Source of the DNA: Hyaloperonospora brassicae
Taxonomy: Eukaryota; Oomycota; Peronosporomycetes; Peronosporales; Peronosporaceae
Length of the DNA stretch: 64,000 bases
Direction: 5' to 3'
Assembly (NCBI GenBank): GCA_947650285.1
Contig: CANTFL010000174.1
Location: 905,542 to 969,541 of the forward strand
Part shown: positions 32,428 through 42,484 of the stretch, in pieces
Position numbering within the stretch: position 1 is the first letter of the stretch
Layout: each line of letters opens with the position of its first letter
Translations under genes and position numbers: made by a program
Notes under the pieces: model-generated
What the model was told of the DNA's origin: nothing
The model's database searches: none
The model's input: the letters and a program-made list of their open reading frames with translations, nothing else

Positions 32428-32882
32428 ATCCCGTCGTGGCGGGAAGATCGAGGCAAGTCGGGTAGATCGCCGGACGTCGTTCAACGCTGAGTAAGGCATC
32501 TTTGAACATCGGCCTGGTTGACGTGTCTGCTTGTGCAAGTCCGCGAAAGTTGGAGCGAGGAGAAGCGTAGACGGTGAGATTGGAGCCACGTTGAGGCGGT
32601 CGCTCTGATGTGGTCGCTCTAATGCGGTCGCTTTGACGAAGGGGCGTGTATGGTAGATAACTAGGCCATTCACCTGATCAATAGACACATGCGTGGCGTG
32701 TTTTAAACAAAACTCTTGTCCTAGTTGAGTGTTTTTGTTGCAAGCTTTCGTGCGGGAGGAGCAAGCGTTTCAATCGACGCCAAATATGGCAGACTGACGA
32801 GGTATTTACGCCACAATGCCGAGGTCACCCCCCTTACACATCCTCAAGTAGGCCAAGTGAGTCTTTCTTCGCGTCCGCAGCC
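32428..32882 (+). other. Intergenic spacer, effector to Integrator gene (copy A)
   Basis: This spacer matches 62862-63220 closely apart from indels. Copy A has three near-repeats of GTCGCTCT near 32598-32636 where copy B has one. The effector 3' UTR and the downstream gene's promoter must lie here. No other gene is visible. Confidence 0.7.
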
Positions 32883-35508
32883 ATGAGCGAAGACTTGGAC
32901 GACGATGTCGTGACGACCGCGCCCACGCCGCCCCCTTCCGCCCACTCTCTTCACCCGCATCTCCTCTCTATTTTGACCACTGGAAACTTTGCATCGCTCT
33001 CTCCTGCCGTCGCAACGGCTGGTTCAAATGACGCTCGGAAGACCCTCTTGACTCCTGTTTTACCTCTTTTCACCCGTCTCCAGAGCTCCCGACGCGCCGC
33101 CGCTACGCCGCAAACACTTCCCAAGCCCACACCACTGGACGCGACGCTGCTGTACGTCGAAAATGCGTCGACATGGCGTCAATATGCCCGAGTGGTTGTC
33201 GACCTGACTCCTGCTACGCTTCAGTCAGCTACAAATACCGACTCTCAGCCCGCGTTTCGCCGCTTTGAGAGTGGATCAGCAGTCGATCGAGTCCTGATTG
33301 TGCTGTGTGAGTGGCTGCTCGCAGCTCCTGGCAGTTTGGAGTCCAGCGAACTCTTTTTGAACGAGATTTACCAGGACGAAGTGGTGGCTATCGTAGTGCA
33401 GGCACTAGCTAGTCCCACGCTGCAAGCACTACAGCAGTCTATTGCTGATCCATTCGGTGCTCTTTCGGTCGCCCGGAAGGCCCTGGCCGTGCCGATAGGT
33501 CCCGTGATGCTATCGAGACTAGCTGTCAATGATTCTTCTGAGGTCGAGACGCTCATGGATGCCGTCATCGCGGTCATGGTGGAGACGACAACGGGAAACA
33601 AGACCATTGCACAACAGGAGCAAGACGCGCTGAGCACGACGCCGTTGGTGCTAAAAGTGCGCGACGTGCTTGTATCGAGCGGGCCAAGCTGACGCTGTTG
33701 TATGCAGCGACGCTGTGTGAGAAGCTGAGTCGCCAAACAACGTCGCTGCATTGTGTCGATATGGCGTTCGAGCTGCTGACATCGTTCCCGAGTCGAGAGG
33801 ATATGCGTGTGTTCATTTATCAGTGGTTGAAAAGAGATGGTGCGCCGGGACCAGCACTGTGGACGTATGTGCAGCTTGCATGTCGAGAAGCTACAGCAGG
33901 AACGAGCGAGTTTCAGCAGTTTGCGGTCGCCAACTTGGCAAAGATCTGGGATGTGCTGCTAGACACGCTTGACAGCCGCAACGCGAGAGTGCTGCTGTAC
34001 GATTTGACGACGACTTTGGCTGTGTGCGTTGGACTGCAAGTGCTTGGCAGTTTCCCGGTATTGGAATCAGATCGTATCCGAATTCTGCAGGGCCTTGATG
34101 CACTTGCGCCATCCTCGTCGCCACGCTCGATAAGCCTAGCATTCATTATTGTGGTGCTGTTGTGGCAACCGTTCGCTCCATCGCTGAGTAAGGCGCCCGG
34201 TCAGCGCGATGAGCACACTAAAAGTGCTGTGACTCTATCTCAGCAGGTGCTGGTGTCACTGTTCCATGCACGACAAGCTGGCGCTGGACCGCTGTTTGTG
34301 GTATCAGCGGTGCTGTTCTACACTAAAGCTCCTGCTCTTGTACCTTTCCTCGCGTCGGTGATTGGTTTTGATGGAGACACACGCGACTCTTTCTCGACTT
34401 CCGCATCAGGGTGTGGCATTCAGGTGCAGCTGGCGTTGCGAGCGGAATACCTCCATGTGTTTGGGGATGTCGTGCTTAAGCCTGTCCTGACGGAAAGTCT
34501 GCTGGCTCGCGAGGTGCTGGCATTTCCGCCAGTAGCCCGTATCTCGGCATCAGATGCAGCGTCAGTAGGCTCCCAGCATGATTTGACCTTGCGTGGATTG
34601 CATGGGTTGCTGTGCGAGAAGTCTTTCTTGCGGCATCATCATGCTCATCGGCTTGAAAGCTGGATGGCTACTCAGATCGGCGAACATGCAGCATTGCCTG
34701 TTCACCCTCTTCTTGTCAGCTTGCTGCTTGAGTGGGTTGAGAACTATGTGATGGCGTTTAAGTACCCTATCGCTCAATTCCCTAACCGGTATCAACTTTC
34801 GATTGTTCCGTTGCGAAGCTCAACCTTGACAAAGTGGCTGGCGTCTCCGCTCTTAGGTCAATCCTACAAGTGCAAGAGTGGACGAAAAGCTGAATGGATT
34901 TGGGCACGTGGTGTATTGGGGCTTGCGTACGCATTGCAGTTTGATCAGCGCGTACGTCGTGCTACGATGGTTGCTGGCAGCAAGCTGAGCAGTCTGGCTT
35001 CCACTTCATCGGTATCCTCCAATGCGTCGGTCTCAGCTGGAATGGGTCCGGGAGCTGACATTTGCTTGCAATATGACCTTAGTGCATTCCCGTTGCGCAA
35101 CATTGCGACTCAAGCCTTCCTTGCACACTGAGACCAGCGTAATATTTTCGAGTTCGTTGCTCCTTCGTTGCTGCGACTCATGATGGAAGAACACCCCCAC
35201 CTTTTCGATGCTGTCACAGCTTTGGCACCATCAGGCTCGACGTTACAGTTGTTCCTCTCGCTTCTAGTCCCGGCGATCAAGCAGAGTGTGACCTGGTCAA
35301 TAGCTGGTTTCGTCGTCATCGCAAATGTGGTGACACGCTCGATGTTCGCGTAGAGCAGTCGCCAGTGTCGTTGACAGCAGTCCATCTGCTCTTGGCTGGG
35401 TTACAGTCGGCGCCTATTGACGTGGTGGTGCATCAGTTGCTTGCGCTAGCTGACGCTTTCTTGCCGTATGACATCGTGTCATCGCAAATCTCGTTGCCGT
35501 TGCGTTGA
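32883..35508 (+). pseudogene. INTS2: Integrator complex subunit 2-like gene with three lesions
   Basis: 32883-33692 starts MSEDLDDDVV and ends at an early stop. The next frame continues from about 33665 to a TGA at 35129-35131, and the same frame resumes (NIFEFVAPSLLRLMMEEHP). A further one-base shift near 35285 leads to LTAVHLLLAGLQ and a stop at 35506. I read it as INTS2 from the helical layout and from two stretches recalled from the family: LSLAFIIVVLL-like before a long helix, and a FLRHHHAHRLESWM...HPLLVSLLLEWVENYV pattern corresponding to SFTKH...PLHPQLLPLI in animals. INTS2 is a scaffold of the Integrator snRNA/mRNA processing complex. No GT-AG intron explains the first shift, since nearby GTs are in the wrong phase. 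Sequencing error remains possible. Identification is moderate. Confidence 0.6.
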
Positions 35509-35623
35509 TATTAGTATTGCCACCGACGCGACTGCAGGGTACAAAACCGCTACGAAGCAAGACTTTCACGTGTGCGAAGCCTCGCGCGCGAGTGATCACC
35601 AGGAGAACAAGCAACAGCAGCAC

Positions 35624-36093
35624 ATGGCGGCAAAAGTGCGGGTCAAGCCGTCGCATGCATGGAGAGATGGAGAAGTAGAGATGGGCGACTTGCCAAGGCC
35701 ACGTGCAGTGGTAACTGAGGCTGCTGGAGGTTCAAAGCAGACAGAACGTGCTCCGATGTCCTTTCGGATTGAACAGTCGAAGGTCCAGTCAGAGCTACAC
35801 ACTGAGCGGCAGACGCTGTTGCGAGCGAAAAAGACACGGTTGCGGGAAATGGTAGAGACTGAACGAACAGCTGCGTACAATACGCAGCACGAGCTGCATG
35901 GCATGCGGGATGGGCGTCTTGCTCCGGGCAACATGCCTGTCAATGATATAACGACAGGTACTGCATGCTGAGTTCTCGACAACATTGAAGCATGTTGGAA
36001 TGACTCGAACGCTGTTTTACTGTCGCAGGTGCTGCTGCATTGGAGATTGTGGATGAGTTCATGAGAAGCCCTCTGATGGACAAGTTCGGGTGA
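35624..36093 (+). CDS. Small coiled-coil protein, possibly CFAP141-like; two exons
   Basis: Exon 1 is 35624-35957, the intron is 35958-36028 (71 bp, GT...CGCAG) and exon 2 is 36029-36093. Together they give an uninterrupted 132-residue protein. The central helix (SELHTERQTLLRAKKTRLRE, then MVETERTAAYNTQHELHGMRDGRL) resembles the short axonemal protein CFAP141 in spacing of charged residues. The tail ends VDEFMRSPLMDKFG. If correct, it would belong to the flagellum of zoospores. The intron size matches others here and the exon phases join cleanly, which supports a real gene. The start codon is the best ATG after the Integrator gene's stop. Another ATG at 35468 would overlap that gene. Confidence 0.5.
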
Positions 36094-36300
36094 GAAAAAG
36101 CTTCCTGTATCATGCAGTATGATGCCGTCGGCGAGGTTGAGTTTCGATTCAGATTGCTGGTGCTTAAGCATCGACGTTGTGTACTACCAAGCGTCGATCC
36201 CGAGCGTCATTCGTTGCAGAGCCAGTGACGCCGTTCAGCGGCGCCCACCACTGGAAGAGACTCGTGCTGCACAATGACATCAGACAAGTACTTTGTAGAA

Positions 36301-37140
36301 TGCACGGCACCGATTTGACCGCCGATCAAATGAACCGAGGTGAGGTGAGGTGGACGCTGTCATGGCGGCGATCTTCGATATGTGCTATAGCAGTGACGAG
36401 GTGCCATGCAAAGCGTTTTGCTAACGTGCCTCTGCTTGCTCGCTGGACATGGGACCACTCGCAGCGACCGTTGACTTGCAATTGGTGCAGGACGCATGAG
36501 TATGTAGCAGTTGCTGCTCGAGGGTCGTGTTCAGAGCGCACGCGGCAAATTAGTGAACATGGAGCCCCACTTGCTGCAGAAGGAGAGCGCGATGGACTTC
36601 TTGTTGGCGAAACAAGAGCTGATTGAGCTGATCAAACGTCAGGAGATCGAAGAAGCGTTGCAGTTTGCAATCGAAAACCTCGCACCATTCGGTCAAATGA
36701 GCGTGAGTGGTCACACGTGGTGATGCTGTAGCTGGATGGAGAAGAATGGTTTCTCATGGTATGAGTGATGCACAGCCCCATTTTCTCCGTGAGATCGAAC
36801 AGACAATGTCACTTGTTGCGTTCCAAAATCCGTCCGAGTCGCCACTGGGGCATTTGCTGGAGCAATCTCAACGCTGCCGTGTGGCGAGCGAAGTCAACTC
36901 GGCGATCTTGCGAAGCCAAGTTCAGGAACCCGGTACGTGATGAAGTACGCATCGAAGTCAATGAACTGATTTGTTCTTGTACTTACGTCACTGCCTTTCT
37001 GTCGATCGGGTGTCGTGTACAGAGCCCATGCTGTCCTCGATGGTCCAGCAATTCCATTACATGGATGAACAGCTGGAAACTAAGCTCAGCCGTCGCTCGC
37101 ATGGCATCCGAGTTGACGACTCGACACGCTAGACGACTTG
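36301..37140 (+). pseudogene. GID8-like CTLH-domain protein, decayed
   Basis: Recognisable parts in order are TADQMNR (LisH-type start), VDLQLVQD, LLLEGRVQSARGKLVNMEPHL, then LLAKQELIELIKRQEIEEAL and QFAIENLAPFGQ (CTLH), and PHFLREIEQTMSLVAFQNPS, SPLGHLLEQSQRCRVASEVN (CRA). They end near MDEQLETKLS. This order is that of GID8, a subunit of the GID/CTLH ubiquitin ligase. A 73-bp intron (36703-36775, GTGAGT...CACAG) is still in phase. Another candidate intron (about 36403-36466) has a TGCTAAC branch point. A shift near 36495, a TAG near 36504-36506 and a shift after VQEPG make this copy nonfunctional. Its start is uncertain. Confidence 0.65.
36703..36775 (+). other. In-phase 73-bp intron of the GID8-like relic
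   Basis: The donor GTGAGT follows FGQMS and the acceptor CACAG precedes PHFLRE. Both exon ends are in phase 0 and the protein reads through cleanly at this junction. Confidence 0.75.
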
Positions 37141-37294
37141 CGACAGTGTCTTGTTTCACGGTCGCCTCAAGCGGCACTCCCGTACAGAGTGGTCGCGATA
37201 CGCCGGTCCCGTTGTGTACGAGTGCGTCATTGCATAGCGTTTGTGCCAGCTGGTCAATCTTGCAAGTCAACTAATCTCAAGCTACTCTGCGCCA

Positions 37295-38966
37295 TCACTT
37301 TGTTTCTTCGTAAAGCTGTTCGATTGCCACCAACCGCCTCGTGAGAGGTCCAGCACGATAGGGGAATAAATCAGCAGCAGCAAGTCGATTGATGTCAAGT
37401 CGCAGTCGGATGAGCACGCTCATCACACCTTCCAGTTGCTGACAAGCCTGCAGCTTTTGCTTGCTCGTCCTCCACTGTGTGTTGAGACGTCGCAAGTATT
37501 GCACGATGTACCTGAGCATTTGCGTTTCTGCAGCAGCAAGGAAACAACAAATGAGTGGGGAGGGGCGTCAACATATGAACAAGGGGGTCCAAACTCGTAC
37601 CATCGGACACGAGGAGGTCAAGCAGCACTGAATGGTCCCATCCAAGCGTCTCTACTAGATCCGCAAACAGCAGGTCCGGGTCGAATTCTGCCGCTAGGTA
37701 AGTAGCAACTGACGGGTACGATTGAGCAAGGACGGGGTGACTTGCACACGTTGTCATCCGTGTAAGGTTCTGGAGAACTTCAACCATCGTGTCGTCTTGC
37801 TCAACCAGTACCGTCCAGACTTGCTTCCGACTCACTTGCTGTTCCGACAGGCAGTGCAACGCGTTCTTCGCAGCCGGTAGTCGCCACGTCTCCGCATCAA
37901 CACACCGTCTCCGCAGCGACTCTTCCATCCATGCAGCTCCCACTCGACTTACGCAAAGAAGCCATTGCTGCAGAAAGGGGTACCGTCCCGAGCTTGCAAC
38001 GAATGACGTTTGGCCGCTCACTGTTTGGCTTTCGTCTGCATGGAGCAGCTGCAGTGCCGTGGACGTGCAGGCCGACTGCACCGACCACGCTAGACACGTC
38101 TCAAGCCACTGCGCATACACAGCTTCGAGACCGCTCGCGTCCCGTTTGCCACCGTCATCTTCCTGTTCTAGGCCAAGCCACGAAGTCGCGAGCGCTTGAA
38201 AATCGCCGAGCAGCTTCAAGACTGCACAGGACACAAAAGCCGGTTGACTTGCGTAGTCCATTGCCATGCAAACGTCGTCGACGAGTGCTATCACGACTTT
38301 GCCCAGTGCGACTCGAAAGTGATCGGTGCTCTCCAAGTGGCAGACGCGTTTGACGATGTCGCTCATCAGCACAAGCGCCTCGTACTGCACCGAGTTTGGA
38401 GCGGCTGTTGCTCGCGCGACCTCGAGACCATCTCCGGAGCCGTCGGCTGGTAAGAAAACACTGCGCACCATGGCCCCCACCTGTCGTATCGTGGCTGCAA
38501 CTGCCTGTCGATACGGAAACGCCAGGCCACATTCTGACTGATTGTCTCGGTCGTCTTCTCCCAACAGCTCCACAGTTTGCACAGTCAGGAGCTGCCGCAG
38601 CAACTGGAAGCGGAACCCGCTGGCCTCTCGTCCCCACCCCGTCGCTGGTGTCGTCGAAAGAGCGCTATTTCGTGCCACCAGTGTGCCAACAACCACGTGG
38701 ACGGTCAGTACGCGCCACTATCTAACGGAGTCGTGTGCTAACAACAAGTCTCACGTGATGACACGAGTCACGCATTGCGTCTCGACGATGCCACCGTCCA
38801 CGAGGACCTTCCGCAGCTCTTCTTTGGCTGCATACGCCAACAGGACGTCGTCGTGATCGATGTGCTTGATGAACGTGTCTACTTCAGTCTGCGTGAGGTC
38901 ATGACGGCACCGAACCGCAGCTGCAGTAGCCCTAATGCCGCGGAGTTCTACGCCCCACTCTGGCAT
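37295..38966 (-). CDS. Protein Lines homologue, three exons
   Basis: Read on the minus strand, exon 1 begins at ATG 38966 (MPEWGVELRG) and carries VDTFIKHIDHDDVLLAYAAK. A short intron near 38720-38770 has several possible donors. Exon 2 runs to 37601 (with LLFADLVETLGWDHSVLLDL), and a 73-bp intron (37600-37528, GTACGA...CTGCAG) joins to exon 3, ending 37295. Splicing turns LLVSDG into LLVSDETQMLRYIVQYLRRL, the hallmark of the Lines C-terminal domain, which supports the intron. The product is about 530 residues and no lesion is seen in exons 2-3. Animal Lines proteins have roles in development, but their molecular function is poorly known. This gene is convergent with the GID8 relic. Confidence 0.7.
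37528..37600 (-). other. 73-bp intron of the Lines homologue
   Basis: Donor GTACGA at 37600 and acceptor CTGCTGCAG at 37528, with a pyrimidine-rich tract before it, join codon phases 1 and 1. The join produces the expected Lines C-terminal residues, whereas reading through adds about 60 residues of unrelated sequence. Confidence 0.8.
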
Positions 38967-40030
38967 TTGATGCAGCACTTGGTATCCACCAATCGATCAC
39001 GCGGCGATCTTGAAGAGCTGCAGAAAAGTGCCGTGAAGGCCATTGCAGCTTGGAAGCGAAGCCCAATGGAGACGTCGCTTTAAATCGGTAGCAGATGATT
39101 GACCAGCAGCGAAAACTTTTGCAGATACACGAAGAAGACGAGGAGGAGGAAGACGATGAAGAAGAAGAAGAAGATTCACTTGATGATTGGATACAGGTCC
39201 GAGTACGCGACAGAGTGCTATACACCTGCGAATGACGTCGTAGCCACTTCTGCGGTCGAGACTGTCGTTGCTGCAAGCCCACGAAGCTCCAGCTACTATA
39301 GCGGACACTGTGCGTTCCGACAATTGGATCCCTACATTATCAAGTTACGACTCGTCCGGTGTGGCGCTCACGTGAGCTCATCCGTCACTCCAGCGCATCG
39401 AACGTTTGCCATCGTTCGACCACTCCTCACTTTTGTCAGAAGGAATACTATGCACCAGACGTAACGGCGCTGTTGTAGCAGCTGATCGTGTCAAAAGCAC
39501 TTGCGCACATCGCGAACTGCTACTTGTCGCCTGGAGCTTCTCGGGTCCCACCAGTTCCGATGGAAAGCAGCCCAATTCAGTCTCTCCCAAGCCACTCGGA
39601 CTGTCCAGGAGCGACCCGACAGCGCGGACAATAAGCACACCCGCTGCCACGCAACGCACGAGCGGACAGGAACAAACGTCGACGTGGTCGCTTCTTCGTA
39701 CCGAGAGGAACGATCACCAAGCGACACAACGTGACTCGACATGCAACAGCACTGCAACTTCAACTAGACCTCTCGTGCGAGTGCCACGTCACTATCGCTC
39801 TCCATTCCGTTTGTTGCTCGGGTTTTGGCTATTGCTAATGGCTCACATTGGACGGTCGTCCGAGGCGGTGGAGCGCTATTTGCGCAACTTTAGCGACAGA
39901 GAGATCAATCACCACGAGATCCTGGAGATCACGCTCTGCTACGGACTGCAGTGCCTGTCAAAGACCTTTCCAGTCCGCGGCCGCAGCATCACATGCAGCG
40001 AATTACGAACTATCACAGGTCAGTGCGTCC
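38940..40030 (+). pseudogene. Unidentified coding debris
   Basis: Several plus-strand segments look protein-coding but in shifting frames: 38940-39083 (FYAPLWHLMQHLVSTNRSRG, AVKAIAAWKRSPMETSL), 39095-39220 (an acidic run, then SLDDWIQVRVRDRVLY), 39310-39540 (LDPYIIKLRLVRCG, FAIVRPLLTFVR, then KEYYAPDVTALL, KALAHIANCYLSP) and 39785-40030 (VERYLRNFSDREINHHEILE). I do not recognise the protein or proteins. Frame changes near 39085, 39440 and 39600 suggest decay like that of the Integrator gene. An LTR fragment starts immediately after, at 40037. Confidence 0.4.
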
Positions 40031-40036
40031 AATCGA

Positions 40037-40345
40037 TGTAACGGGGTAGCCCGTTACATGAGATTGTCATTAAAACAATCTGACAATAAAGAATATTACG
40101 TCGAATATTCTTTTAACAATATCACAGACATGGTGATATTGTTGAGATGACTGAAGGGTCTACTCATTGGTTAATATCGTGATGATATCAACCCACCAAT
40201 CGCTGCTAGACGCGCGCAATGGGTGGTGAGTAGACGTCGTCATACATTTAGTTATATTGGTATAATCAAGTCAGGACAACAGAAGATTCAAGGAGTTATA
40301 GGACTTAATTATATTAATACAGTTTTACTTATACCAGAGACTAGT
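40037..40345 (-). repeat. LTR fragment, family C, reversed
   Basis: It begins TGTAACGGGGTAGCCCGTTACATGA, the reverse of the 3' end of the LTR at 58311-58700, and follows that LTR in reverse to about 40345 before similarity stops. It includes the reversed hairpin series seen in the full LTR (for example CAATATCAC / GTGATATTG at about 40113-40143). Confidence 0.75.
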
Positions 40346-40382
40346 CTGACTACTTAGTCTCCTTTCCTTCCTCTGTGTTCTT

Positions 40383-40692
40383 TCAACACCTAGCAGGGCA
40401 CTGTAGACCACCGTCGTCAGTGGAAGTATACTCCGTACTGGTCAACCAGTACGTAGTCAACAGTGCCTCGTTATAATCGATCAATTTTTTGTCGAGTTCC
40501 GCACCTGCCGATCCACCAGTATTGCGCTGGGATGTTGCATCAAGTAGACCATTTTCGCTTGAGTCAACAAAAACTATATTCATTAACTCGCTGTCTTTGT
40601 ATACAATAACCTCCAAGTGCACCGCGAAGATGTCAATTACCTTCCCGCTAGATCGATGACGTTCTTGCTGCCAATACCATTGACGACTCTGA
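40383..40692 (-). other. Unassigned stretch with a minus-strand open frame
   Basis: A 107-residue minus-strand open frame (with IDIFAVHLEVIVYKDSELMN and AELDKKLIDYNEALLTTYW) lies between two LTRs. It could be the 3' end of the element whose LTR is at 40037, since that LTR has the same orientation. I find no diagnostic motif. The frame as given runs slightly into the E2 LTR, so its true start is unknown. Confidence 0.3.
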
Positions 40693-42378
40693 TGTAGCGG
40701 AGCCACACAGCTCTTTAGGTCAGAGGAAGACTCTAATGCTCTACGAGAAACTTAAGTTCAAAGAACTCGACTCAGTGAGTCGACAAGCTCATGGAGCTTG
40801 CGGTCCCTATTCCTTGGGATCAAACGATTTCGAGAATCACATCAAGGAGTGCTCAAGAGTAGCAAGCTTACAAAGCGTTTGCTAGACTATTGTTATATCA
40901 CAAGACGCCTCAGGGAGGCACGTGTCTGTACGGATCAATATGGGAAATAAACTTAATTTCTTTTTATCGAAAAGAACACCTCAGCCGAACGCAGTTAATC
41001 TAGACGCTAATGTTCTGATTATTACCTCCTAAAGACCCCGTAATTTGGTGACTGACGCACGTCAGTGTGGTGGAGTAGTGATCGCTCTTTTGAGGAGTCG
41101 ATCCCAACTCATTACTGGCGCCTGGACGACCGACTAACGGAGGGGTACTCCGTTCCAATGTTATTGATTGCCTTCCTCACCTTGTGTACCCGTCGGTGGA
41201 GCGGGTTGCACTCTTCCAGGTGGACTCGTGTCAATGGAAAACTTGACCGTGGTTGAAATGGGGTAGAGGTTCGATCACGGTGTGGAAATCTTCACACGCG
41301 ATCGGGGTTGACGTGATCTTGTAGAATTCGTCACGGGATCATTTGTATACTTGTCGGGTGCTCGCTATGAGTCACCCTGATCTGTAATAGATCGCCTTGT
41401 CCGAATGTCGATATTGATCCGCGAGCCTACTGACCACTTGAGCCGTCTCGCGATCTTTAGTCTTTAACCACACAGGGTTCTCTGCATCCAGTCGCAGTTA
41501 GAGTGTTGTTTGAGACTTCTTGATCCGTGGCCAAACAATCCAGAGATATTACTTGATTGAAGTTTGTAATTGTTCTTGACGTCAGGTGGTCAATGATCAA
41601 ACCCGGAAGAGAAGTCGACACGTGTACCAAGAAGCAAATTGAACTCTGTTTAATGTTAATCAATCAAACCGAAAACTCATATCCCTATCTACATGTCTTA
41701 GACATTGCATAACGCGTGTAGCTCTCGCTAAAAGTTGGCAATCTTGAGCTTGCGGGGCGCACACCGGATACACTTGTACGAACGCAGTCGCCGTTCTGAT
41801 CGCGATCGCATGTTTTGGTCTACATCAATCTGATCGCGACCACATACCTGATCGCCGATCACGATCTCGATTGCCTCCTTGATCGTGATCGCCTTGCTGA
41901 TCGCAATTCACTTGGTGTGGCACGATCTTTGCTTGCGATCGAGTATCGTAGTCTACACCAACAGGAGCGCTATCACCAACCTGATCGCCGATCACGATCT
42001 AGATCACCCCCATGATAGCGATTCCGTTCTTTATCGACTGATCTCCAATGCAATCATCCCCTTGCCAATGGCCTCGTCCCCATGACTCGTACCCTTCATC
42101 CCGTCGTACTTTAACCCATTATCACAGGTCTCATCCCGTCTGATCGGATATCCGGTTCTGTCTAACCGTCCAGTTAACGTGATCCGACCAGTTGTGGGAC
42201 CGGCTTGCCAACCTTATGCCAACTTTAATGTAACATTAGTGTGCCCTGTTCTCGTATAGCGAATTTCACTGACCGCTTCACCACATCAGCCCCTAACAAC
42301 TGTTATGGTGTTCGAATATCATCTTAAATGAGACATCGTCCCTTGTGTACAACAAACATGTTGTGTAACCCCGTTACA
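40693..42378 (-). repeat. E2 3' LTR interrupted by a solo LTR
   Basis: 40693-41061 and 42290-42378 align with 48661-49123. The break point carries TCAG on both sides of the inserted E3-family LTR. The LTR contains short hairpins in the same order as its partner. Confidence 0.85.
41066..42285 (-). mobile_element. Solo LTR of the E3 family
   Basis: It begins TGTGGTGG and ends CTTCACCACA, and is flanked by TCAG on both sides (41062-41065 and 42286-42289). It is the reverse complement of the E3 LTR with more substitutions, including the GATC-rich zone near 41800-42010. No internal region remains, so it probably arose by LTR-LTR recombination. Confidence 0.9.
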
Positions 42379-42484
42379 CACTTCCCTACCAGACTGACGT
42401 TACCACAAAACGTCAATTGAATTCTTTCCTCGAAGAGGTTGGTGTGTACGTTGACCTCGCGGTTTACTCAAAGCCCTAAGCACC

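Noticed and set aside
32598..32636. GTCGCTCT triple repeat as an operator
   Set aside because: Copy B has only one unit and nothing suggests function. It is more likely a slippage repeat.
33655..33710. Short intron to explain the frame change in the Integrator-like gene
   Set aside because: The acceptor at TATGCAG needs a phase 1 donor, but every nearby GT is in phase 0, so splicing cannot restore the frame.
37789..38353. Plus-strand open frames of 136-140 residues
   Set aside because: They are serine-, arginine- and cysteine-rich shadows of the minus-strand Lines exon.
38775..39083. Plus-strand open frame over the first exon of the Lines homologue
   Set aside because: The first half is the shadow of the minus-strand exon, which has the recognisable residues. 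Only the part after 38940 is kept, within the unidentified debris.
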